Shown here in pieces: positions 1 to 4,808 of a stretch of 6,893 nucleotides of DNA. The DNA is from Lachnospiraceae bacterium (lineage in GTDB: Bacteria; Bacillota; Clostridia; Lachnospirales; Lachnospiraceae). The notes beneath the pieces are model-generated. The model was given only the letters and a program-made list of their open reading frames with translations. It was not told where the DNA came from and did not search any database. Position numbers and translations under genes: made by a program. The stretch is taken from the NCBI GenBank assembly GCA_003542935.1, contig DPJQ01000202.1, positions 5,077 to 11,969 of the forward strand. Reading direction: 5' to 3'. The stretch's first letter is position 1; each line of letters starts with the position of its first letter.

Positions 1-264
1 CCGGCGGCTTTGCTGGTTGCCCTGCCCGGTACGGTGGTGAGCGCTCTGATCTCGGCAGGGCTTTTTGACGGTGTGACCTCGTCGGGATCCACGGTGTTGG
101 TGCAGCTTTTGTCCAGGACGCCTCTGGGTATGGTGGGAAGCGTTATTGCGGTTCAGATCCTGACGGATTATCTGGATCGCCTGATCAGTATTTTCCTGGT
201 CTGCGCTGTTTTGGGCGCCATGACGGCAGATATGCGGATTTCGCTGCGGAGGGGGAAGAACTGA
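1..264 (+). CDS. ECF transporter S component-like membrane protein, 3' end only
   Basis: The frame is open from the first base to a TGA at 262-264, giving the last 87 residues of a protein whose start lies outside the window. The fragment is hydrophobic. It has a glycine/serine-rich stretch (residues about 22-33, with the run GVTSSGST), then a helix ending in an ILTDYLDRLIS motif, a last membrane helix (about residues 62-74) and a short basic tail (RRGKN). This pattern, a GxTxSGS loop followed by a D-x-x-D-(K/R)-x-I-S segment and a final helix, resembles the C-termini of ECF-family S components, the small integral membrane proteins that bind a vitamin or similar substrate and dock on a shared ATPase module. 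The substrate cannot be told from this fragment, and no ATPase or T-component gene is visible. A hairpin terminator follows 34 bases downstream, so this is probably the last gene of its transcript. Family assignment is from remembered motifs only. Confidence 0.6.
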   Translation, partial: PAALLVALPGTVVSALISAGLFDGVTSSGSTVLVQLLSRTPLGMVGSVIAVQILTDYLDRLISIFLVCAVLGAMTADMRISLRRGKN

Positions 265-294
265 CGGAAATTACTATCAGAGTTTAGAATATAG

Positions 295-342
295 AAAGCC
301 GGATAGGACACAGGCATCCCGGTCTGTGTCCTATCCGGTTTT
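295..342 (+). terminator. Intrinsic terminator after the S-component gene
   Basis: A perfect 15-bp inverted repeat pairs 299-313 (CCGGATAGGACACAG) with 324-338, with a 10-base loop. The stem can extend outward by a G-U pair and three A-U pairs into the TTTT at 339-342. The U-tract is short, but the long GC-containing stem just after a stop codon and before a separate gene supports a Rho-independent terminator. The mirror A-run at 295-297 might give weak termination on the other strand too. Confidence 0.8.
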
Positions 343-367
343 CATGATATAGCGGTGTCCGGGTATA

Positions 368-396
368 TTTTGCCGGGGGACAGGGTATAGTATAAG
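368..396 (+). promoter_or_regulatory. Candidate promoter of the YdcZ-like transporter gene
   Basis: A TATAGTATAAG run at 386-396 offers two -10-like hexamers: TATAGT (386-391) and TATAAG (391-396). The second has a weak -35-like TTTTGC at 368-373 with 17-base spacing, or TTGCCG at 370-375 with 15. It lies between the preceding terminator and the next gene, where a promoter is expected. The -35 match is poor, so the exact boxes are uncertain. Confidence 0.35.
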
Positions 397-400
397 GTGT

Positions 401-428
401 GAAACTGCCCCGCAAAAATGGCAGTTTC
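401..428 (+). repeat. Perfect 9-bp inverted repeat in the leader of the YdcZ-like gene
   Basis: GAAACTGCC at 401-409 is the exact reverse complement of GGCAGTTTC at 420-428, with a 10-base AT-rich loop (410-419). It lies directly after the candidate -10 box, near the expected transcription start, and about 20 bases before the ribosome binding site. It has no T-run after it, so it is not a normal terminator. It could be a repressor operator or a hairpin at the 5' end of the mRNA. The symmetry is plain in the sequence; the role is inferred. Confidence 0.6.
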
Positions 429-447
429 CCCATGTATCAAGAAAGAC

Positions 448-455
448 AGGAGAGG
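448..455 (+). promoter_or_regulatory. Ribosome binding site that decides the YdcZ-like start
   Basis: AGGAGAGG lies 7 bases before the ATG at 463. An in-frame ATG at 457 would be only 1 base from the end of this purine run, and the ATG at 418 lies upstream of it, inside the inverted repeat. The spacing therefore favours 463. Confidence 0.65.
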
Positions 456-462
456 AATGTTT

Positions 463-900
463 ATGGGATATCTGATTGCGGCCCTGTCCGGCATACTGAT
501 GAGCCTGCAGGGCATATTAAACACGGAAGTGACAAAACAGACCAGTGTGTGGGTCAGTGCGGCCTGGGTGCAGGTGACGGCCCTGGCAGTTTCGGTAATC
601 GCCTGGAAAGTCACGGGAGGCAGCAGCTTTCTTGCCATAAAAGACGTCACACCGCGGTATATGCTGCTGGGCGGCGTGATCGGCGCTTTTATCACGATCA
701 CGGTGATTATAAGCATGGGCAGCGTGGGTCCGGCCCAGGCTACGATGTTCATCGTGGTAGCCCAGGTCATTTTTTCCTGGCTTGTGGAGCTTATGGGATT
801 GTTCGGCGTGGAGAAAACACCCTTTTCCTGGAGCAAGGTGGTGGGTATGGTTTTGGCCATCGCGGGAATGATCATCTTTAAATGGGAGATAAATCGGTAG
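463..900 (+). CDS. YdcZ/DUF606-type DMT-superfamily membrane transporter
   Basis: The product is 145 residues, the usual length for the YdcZ (DUF606) family of small drug/metabolite-type transporters. About five hydrophobic helices can be seen (roughly residues 2-20, 30-49, 66-84, 90-112 and 124-140). Family-like signatures are the N-terminal GILMSLQGILN and the central GPAQATMFIVVAQ followed by ELMGLFGVEK. The substrate of the family is largely unknown. Proteins of this half-size type are expected to work as dimers, but only one copy is present here. The start at 463 is chosen because of the AGGAGAGG just upstream; ATG 457 is possible. The gene stands alone between a terminator and the 180-base spacer before comEA, so a link to DNA uptake is not implied. 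No clear terminator follows it, so some read-through into the next operon is possible. Confidence 0.82.
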   Translation: MGYLIAALSGILMSLQGILNTEVTKQTSVWVSAAWVQVTALAVSVIAWKVTGGSSFLAIKDVTPRYMLLGGVIGAFITITVIISMGSVGPAQATMFIVVAQVIFSWLVELMGLFGVEKTPFSWSKVVGMVLAIAGMIIFKWEINR

Positions 901-961
901 AACACACGCACTTAAACTATGAGCGGTAAAAATAAAAAATTCTGTAAATTGCATTTTTATC

Positions 962-990
962 TTGTATTAATTTGTAATATTCGATAAGAT
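962..990 (+). promoter_or_regulatory. Candidate promoter of the comEA-to-comEC operon
   Basis: TTGTAT at 962-967 and TAAGAT at 985-990 are separated by exactly 17 bases, within an AT-rich stretch that could act as an UP-like element. The hexamers match the sigma-A consensus at only 3 of 6 and 4 of 6 positions. Transcription would begin near 997, giving a leader of about 85 bases. An activator may be needed with such weak boxes. Confidence 0.35.
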
Positions 991-1006
991 AATGTCTGGG
1001 GATTTA

Positions 1007-1035
1007 TGTAACCGGGAAGGTATTAAACGGTTACA
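1007..1035 (+). repeat. Perfect 8-bp inverted repeat in the leader of the comEA operon
   Basis: TGTAACCG at 1007-1014 is the exact reverse complement of CGGTTACA at 1028-1035, with a 13-base centre. It lies between the candidate promoter and the ribosome binding site and has no T-run after it. It could be a binding site for a dimeric regulator (arm centres are 21 bases apart, about two helical turns) or a hairpin in the leader RNA. Which regulator would bind is unknown. Confidence 0.55.
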
Positions 1036-1068
1036 CTTTATATGCGAAGAGAGCCTGCTGTTTTTCAG

Positions 1069-1075
1069 TAAGGAG
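1069..1075 (+). promoter_or_regulatory. Ribosome binding site of comEA
   Basis: TAAGGAG ends 5 bases before the ATG at 1081, a strong, well-spaced Shine-Dalgarno site that fixes the start of the lipoprotein signal peptide. Confidence 0.8.
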
Positions 1076-1080
1076 CATAT

Positions 1081-1692
1081 ATGAAAAAAACAAAGAAAAT
1101 GATGATACTGAGTTGCGTTCTGCTATATGGCTTTGCGCTTGTCGGTTGTGCGTCTGCCCAGGCGGAATTTGTGGAAGCGCCGTCATCATCCGGTGCGGAT
1201 TCCGGCCTGACGGAAACGGATGAGACTGCCGCACCGGAGGAGCTGTACGTCTATGTCTGCGGTGAGGTGGCCCATCCGGGTGTCTATCGGCTTCCTGGCG
1301 GAGCCAGAGTCTATGAGGCGCTGGACATGGCCGGGGGATTGACGGAGGCTGCGGAGGACACGGCGTTAAACCAGGCCAGACTACTGGAAGACGGAGAAGA
1401 GATCCGCATTCCTGCTCAAGGGGAGGCCGGGGAGCCCGGCGAGACCGGAGGAGTTTCGGAGAATACGGAGGGAGTAGTCCGGGAGCCGGGAGAATCGGGC
1501 AGGGTGAACATCAATACGGCGGATGCCGCGCAGCTCGCTACACTGACAGGGATCGGCCCGTCAAGGGCGGAGGCGATCATTGCCTGGCGGGAGGCCAACG
1601 GAGGATTTACTGCACCGGAGGATTTGAAAAAGGTAGACGGCATTGCGGACAAGACATTTGATAAGCTCAAGGACGAGATTACCGTTCGGTGA
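1081..1692 (+). CDS. comEA: ComEA-like DNA receptor, lipoprotein form (SLBB + helix-hairpin-helix)
   Basis: The 203-residue product has a lysine-rich start, a hydrophobic stretch (about 8-22) and a lipobox ALVGC with Cys23, so it should be a lipoprotein held on the outer face of the membrane. An acidic, serine-rich spacer follows (24-53). Next comes an SLBB domain (about 54-112) with VYVCGEVAHPGVYRL and AGGLTEAA, then a glycine/glutamate/proline-rich linker (113-140). The C-terminal domain (141-203) is a tandem helix-hairpin-helix: VNINTADAAQLATLTGIGP then VDGIADKTFDKLK. SLBB plus C-terminal HhH is the ComEA architecture; family members bind incoming double-stranded DNA during transformation. 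Bacillus ComEA is anchored by an N-terminal transmembrane helix, so the lipobox is a variation. With comEC four genes downstream, the assignment is firm, though competence in this organism is not shown. Confidence 0.9.
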   Translation: MKKTKKMMILSCVLLYGFALVGCASAQAEFVEAPSSSGADSGLTETDETAAPEELYVYVCGEVAHPGVYRLPGGARVYEALDMAGGLTEAAEDTALNQARLLEDGEEIRIPAQGEAGEPGETGGVSENTEGVVREPGESGRVNINTADAAQLATLTGIGPSRAEAIIAWREANGGFTAPEDLKKVDGIADKTFDKLKDEITVR

Positions 1693-1700
1693 GAGAGATT

Positions 1701-1717
1701 GTTCAGCCTGTCTGAAC
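1701..1717 (+). repeat. Small hairpin between comEA and the response regulator gene
   Basis: GTTCAG (1701-1706) pairs perfectly with CTGAAC (1712-1717) around a 5-base loop, in the 48-base gap after the comEA stop and about 10 bases before the next ribosome binding site. No T-run follows, so it is unlikely to terminate. It might set mRNA processing or relative expression of the two genes; it could also be chance. Confidence 0.4.
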
Positions 1718-1740
1718 TGTTACCGTTGAGGAGAGAAAAC

Positions 1741-2430
1741 ATGAGTAAGAGAGTATTGGTTGTAGATGACGAAAAATTGATCGTGAAGGGCATCCGTTTC
1801 AGCCTGGAGCAGGACGGCATGGAAGTGGATGCGGCTTATGACGGGGAAGAAGCGCTGGCTATGGCCAGAGAGAATGAATATGATATTATTCTGTTGGATT
1901 TGATGTTGCCGAAGCTGGACGGCCTGGGTGTGTGCCAGCAGATCCGTGAGTTTTCCGGCGTGCCCATCGTGATGCTGACTGCCAAAGGGGATGATATGGA
2001 TAAAATCCTCGGATTGGAGTACGGCGCGGACGATTATATCACGAAACCTTTTAATATTCTGGAGGTGAAAGCCCGGATCAAGGCAATCATCCGGCGTACT
2101 ACCAAGAGTGCACCTAAAGAAGAGAAGGCGAAAAAGGTGGTATCCGGTGACCTGAAGCTGGATTGCGAGAGCCGCAGGGTATTTATTGCCGGACAGGAGA
2201 TCAATCTGACAGCCAAGGAGTTTGACCTTCTCGAACTGCTGGTATTTAATCCGAACAAGGTTTACAGCCGTGAAAATCTGCTGAATATTGTGTGGGGTTA
2301 CGAGTATCCGGGCGATGTGCGTACCGTAGATGTACATATCCGGAGGCTGCGCGAGAAGATTGAGCTCAATCCCAGTGATCCCAAGTATGTACATACGAAA
2401 TGGGGAGTTGGTTATTATTTCCAGGGGTAA
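1741..2430 (+). CDS. OmpR/PhoB-family response regulator
   Basis: This 229-residue protein has the full two-domain layout. The receiver domain (about 3-117) carries the acidic pair Asp9/Asp10, the phospho-acceptor Asp53 in DIILLDLMLPKLDG, Thr80 in VMLTA and Lys102 in ITKPF. The winged-helix DNA-binding domain (about 134-229) shows LTAKEFDLLELL, the recognition region RTVDVHIRRLREKIE and the C-terminal hairpin TKWGVGYYF. It should be phosphorylated by the kinase encoded next and then bind DNA as a dimer. ATG 1741 is chosen because TGAGGAG (1727-1733) lies 7 bases upstream; an upstream in-frame ATG at 1699 falls before that site and would put a non-conserved extension ahead of the receiver domain. 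The gene ends with tandem stops, TAA then TGA. It resembles WalR, PhoP and MtrA alike, and its targets cannot be told from sequence; the inverted repeat upstream of comEA is one candidate. Confidence 0.93.
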   Translation: MSKRVLVVDDEKLIVKGIRFSLEQDGMEVDAAYDGEEALAMARENEYDIILLDLMLPKLDGLGVCQQIREFSGVPIVMLTAKGDDMDKILGLEYGADDYITKPFNILEVKARIKAIIRRTTKSAPKEEKAKKVVSGDLKLDCESRRVFIAGQEINLTAKEFDLLELLVFNPNKVYSRENLLNIVWGYEYPGDVRTVDVHIRRLREKIELNPSDPKYVHTKWGVGYYFQG

Positions 2431-2446
2431 TGACAGTTTGAATGGA

Positions 2447-3865
2447 ATGAAAAGGTTTTCTTTTTTGAGGAGTCTGCGGTTTCGGATCACCATCATTCTG
2501 GTGGTGATCGGTATTATTCCCAGTATTGTTGTGGAATATGGGATCGTCAGCAGTTACCGGGACCGCGCTGTTTCTATACGGACAGTGAACGTGATGAACC
2601 AGTGTGATATTTTGTGCAACCAGATGGTCAGTGAGAATTATCTGGAGAATCCTTCCTCGGCTACGCTGAACAGCGAGCTGGATCTGCTGTCTAATATTTA
2701 CAGCGGGCGTATTCTGATCGTGGATTCCAATTTCAGGATCATCAAAGATACCTTTAATCTGGATGTGGGAAAGACGATGATTTCTGAGGAAATTATCACC
2801 TGCTACAAAAATAACAGTGCCGGGCAGTATCCGTCCAGCAAATACATAGAGATGACGGTGCCGATCACGGTGAAAGACGGTGTGGGAACGGTACAGGGTG
2901 TGATGATGGCCAGTATTTCCATGGATGAGATCAACGCCAGCGTCAGCATTCTGGAACAGAAAGGCACGTTTCTGATGGCGATTATATCGGCGCTGGTGCT
3001 GGCAGTGGGCTATATCCTGGCCGGCGTGTTGGTGAAGCCTTTTAATAAGATCACGAGGGCCATCGAGAATATCTCGGCAGGCTACATGGACGAAGATATC
3101 TCGGTGCCGGATTATGTGGAGACCCAGCTGATCACCAACGCTTTTAACGAGATGATGGTCAAAGTGCGGACGCTGGATGAGTCCCGTCAGGAATTTGTGT
3201 CCAACGTGTCCCATGAGCTGAAGACGCCGCTGACATCCATGAAGGTGCTGGCGGATTCCCTGGTAGGGCAGGAAAATATGCCCGTGGAGCTGTATCAGGA
3301 GTTTATGCGGGATATCACCGAGGAAATTGACAGGGAGAATGAGATCATCACGGATCTTTTGGCCCTTGTAAAGATGGATAAGAAAGCGTCCACTCTGAAT
3401 ATTGAGATGGTCAATATCAACGATATGCTGGAGCTGATCTTAAAACGGTTGAAGCCCATCGCAGCGGAGAGAAATATCCGTCTGCTGGTAGACAGTTTCC
3501 GTCCGGTCAATGCCCAGATCGATGAGATGAAATTGACGCTGGCTTTTACCAATCTGGTGGAAAACGGGATCAAATATAATGTGGAAGACGGGTGGGTGAG
3601 GATTTCTCTCAACGCAGATCACAAATATTTTTATGTGGTGGTGGCCGATTCAGGTATGGGTATTCCCCCGGAGTCTATTGATCATGTATTTGACCGATTT
3701 TATCGTGTAGATAAATCTCATTCCAAGGAGATCGGAGGGACAGGGCTGGGTCTGGCTATTACCAAAAGTGCCATAATGATGCATCACGGGGCGATTAAAG
3801 TTTACAGCAAGGAGGGCGAAGGCGCCCAGTTTTCTGTGCGTATCCCGCTGAACCATGTGGAGTGA
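2447..3865 (+). CDS. Membrane sensor histidine kinase (extracytoplasmic sensor, HAMP, HisKA, HATPase)
   Basis: The 472-residue kinase has transmembrane helix 1 (about 13-33), an outside domain of about 140 residues (34-174), helix 2 (about 175-196), a HAMP linker (about 197-249) and a catalytic core. The outside domain has GRILIVDSNFRIIKDT and a later VPITVKDGVGTVQGVM, which suggests a Cache/PDC-like sensor fold as in WalK and PhoR kinases. The H-box VSNVSHELKTPL gives His256 as the phosphorylated residue. The N-box NLVENGIKYN (369-378), G1 DSGMGIPP (401-408), F-box FDRFYR and G2 GGTGLGLAI (430-438) are intact, so it should be active. No cytoplasmic PAS domain is seen between HAMP and HisKA, unlike WalK. 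It starts 16 bases after the regulator stop. ATG 2447 lacks a clear ribosome site; TTG 2438 with AGGGG (2423-2427) 10 bases upstream is an alternative. The signal sensed is unknown. Confidence 0.92.
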   Translation: MKRFSFLRSLRFRITIILVVIGIIPSIVVEYGIVSSYRDRAVSIRTVNVMNQCDILCNQMVSENYLENPSSATLNSELDLLSNIYSGRILIVDSNFRIIKDTFNLDVGKTMISEEIITCYKNNSAGQYPSSKYIEMTVPITVKDGVGTVQGVMMASISMDEINASVSILEQKGTFLMAIISALVLAVGYILAGVLVKPFNKITRAIENISAGYMDEDISVPDYVETQLITNAFNEMMVKVRTLDESRQEFVSNVSHELKTPLTSMKVLADSLVGQENMPVELYQEFMRDITEEIDRENEIITDLLALVKMDKKASTLNIEMVNINDMLELILKRLKPIAAERNIRLLVDSFRPVNAQIDEMKLTLAFTNLVENGIKYNVEDGWVRISLNADHKYFYVVVADSGMGIPPESIDHVFDRFYRVDKSHSKEIGGTGLGLAITKSAIMMHHGAIKVYSKEGEGAQFSVRIPLNHVE

Positions 3866-3867
3866 GG
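3864..3867 (+). promoter_or_regulatory. Ribosome binding site of the GerMN lipoprotein gene
   Basis: GAGG overlaps the end of the kinase stop codon and lies 8 bases before ATG 3876. It favours that start over the upstream in-frame ATG at 3855, which is inside the kinase gene and would add seven residues ahead of a normal lipoprotein signal. Confidence 0.5.
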
Positions 3868-3875
3868 TCAGTCAT

Positions 3876-4808
3876 ATGAAGAAAAATCTGGAGTGGGCGC
3901 TTTTGCTGTTCTGCCTGCTGTTTATCGGAGGATGTACTTCCGTCTCCAGCAGCGGGGAAAAGGATAAGGGCGCTCTCATGCAATACTATTTAAACAGCGA
4001 AGAGACAAAGCTGGTGACGGAGGATTTTGAGACGGAGAAAACCCAGGCGGCAGATCAGGTAGCTGCTATGAAGGAGACCATCAGCGGCCAGAAAAGTACT
4101 AAGGAGAGACTTTCTCTTCTGCCGGAGGGGGTGTCGATCCTGGAATGCCGCCTGGAGAATCATCAGTTGATTCTGAATCTGAGCAGTGCTTACAGTGACA
4201 TGGACAGAGCCAGGGAAATCCTGGTGCGGGCAGGGCTGGTCAAGAGTTTTGTGCAGCTGGAAAATGTAGACGAGGTATTGATTCAGGTGGAGGGGCAGGA
4301 ACTGAAAAATAGCGACGGCCAGAGCGTGGGCCCCATGGATACGAGGGATTTCGTGGAGACGGAGGGCCGGGAGATTGATGCCTACCAGTATGGCACCTTC
4401 ACTTTATATTTTGCCAACGAGGAGGGAGACGGGCTGGTTCGCGAGGTACGGAAAGTCTACTACAGTACCAGCGTCCCCATGGAACGTGAAGTGGTAGAGC
4501 TGCTGGTTCAAGGGCCGTTGACGGACGGCGCTCAGGCTACGATGCCGTCCAATCTCGGCATATTGAGCGTGAATCTTTCCGACGGAATCGCCTATGTCAA
4601 TCTGGACAATACCTTTGTGTCGGGAGCTCTGGCACTGCCGGATGATCTGATTATTTATTCGTTAGTGAACTCTTTGGTGGAGGGCAGTGGCGTGGAGCGG
4701 GTGCAAATCTCGGTCAACGGTGAAACGAATGTATCTTTTCGCAATACCGTGGATCTGAATCAGTTTTTTGAAGAGAATCTGGCGCTGGTGGAGGAGGCAG
4801 ATGAATAA
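3876..4808 (+). CDS. Lipoprotein with two GerMN-like domains
   Basis: The 310-residue product starts MKKNLEW, has a hydrophobic core and a lipobox FIGGC with Cys20, so it should be exported and lipid-anchored. After a charged region (27-80) there are two related segments. One, more diverged, is at about 83-140 (LILNLSSAYSDMD, then DEVLIQVEG). The other, clearer, is at about 174-296, with TLYFANEEGD, EREVVELLVQGP, GILSVNLSDGIAYVNLDNTF and VERVQISVNGE. This matches the GerMN fold known from the sporulation/germination protein GerM and the actinobacterial lipoprotein LpqB. The molecular role of the domain is not settled; it is found in envelope-associated proteins. The gene begins 10 bases after the kinase stop and overlaps comEC by 8 bases, so translation is probably coupled. 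Position beside the kinase suggests it may tune signal sensing outside the membrane, as LpqB does for MtrB. That role is inferred. Confidence 0.85.
   Translation: MKKNLEWALLLFCLLFIGGCTSVSSSGEKDKGALMQYYLNSEETKLVTEDFETEKTQAADQVAAMKETISGQKSTKERLSLLPEGVSILECRLENHQLILNLSSAYSDMDRAREILVRAGLVKSFVQLENVDEVLIQVEGQELKNSDGQSVGPMDTRDFVETEGREIDAYQYGTFTLYFANEEGDGLVREVRKVYYSTSVPMEREVVELLVQGPLTDGAQATMPSNLGILSVNLSDGIAYVNLDNTFVSGALALPDDLIIYSLVNSLVEGSGVERVQISVNGETNVSFRNTVDLNQFFEENLALVEEADE
4790..4797 (+). promoter_or_regulatory. Ribosome binding site of comEC inside the lipoprotein gene
   Basis: GGAGGAGG lies within the last codons of the preceding gene and ends 3 bases before ATG 4801; the first GGAGG in the run leaves 6 bases. 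With the 8-base overlap of the genes it supports coupled translation and fixes the comEC start. Confidence 0.65.

Larger units (their letters stand above)
901..1080 (+). other. 180-base AT-rich intergenic spacer upstream of the comEA operon
   Basis: No gene is seen here. The left part (about 920-995) is strongly AT-rich and includes a weak TAAAAAT/ATTTTTA inverted repeat (927-933 with 953-959). The right part holds the candidate promoter, a perfect 8-bp inverted repeat and the comEA ribosome binding site, listed separately. No convincing terminator for the preceding transporter gene was found. Confidence 0.6.

Noticed and set aside
418..462. Upstream ATG at 418 as the start of the YdcZ-like gene
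   Set aside because: It lies inside the inverted repeat, has no ribosome site, and adds a polar, basic extension ahead of the first membrane helix.
399..881. A 160-codon + strand frame overlapping the YdcZ-like gene
   Set aside because: The product is Gly/Arg/His-rich with no membrane helices, while the other frame gives a normal YdcZ-family protein of the right length.
901..960. Terminator for the YdcZ-like gene
   Set aside because: Only a weak A/T-only inverted repeat with a 19-base loop was found, with no GC stem. This is not enough to call a terminator.
901..1080. Riboswitch or structured RNA in the leader of the comEA operon
   Set aside because: The leader is short and only one simple hairpin was seen. 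No known riboswitch core was recognised.
2330..2446. Kinase start at ATG 2330, or a frameshift fusion of regulator and kinase
   Set aside because: The upstream frame overlaps the conserved DNA-binding end of the regulator in another frame, and the regulator ends in two consecutive stops. The regulator is full length, so no fusion is needed.
1720..3214. Minus-strand open frames opposite the regulator and kinase genes
   Set aside because: Both opposing genes carry complete catalytic motifs; the minus frames show no domain pattern and are antisense shadows.
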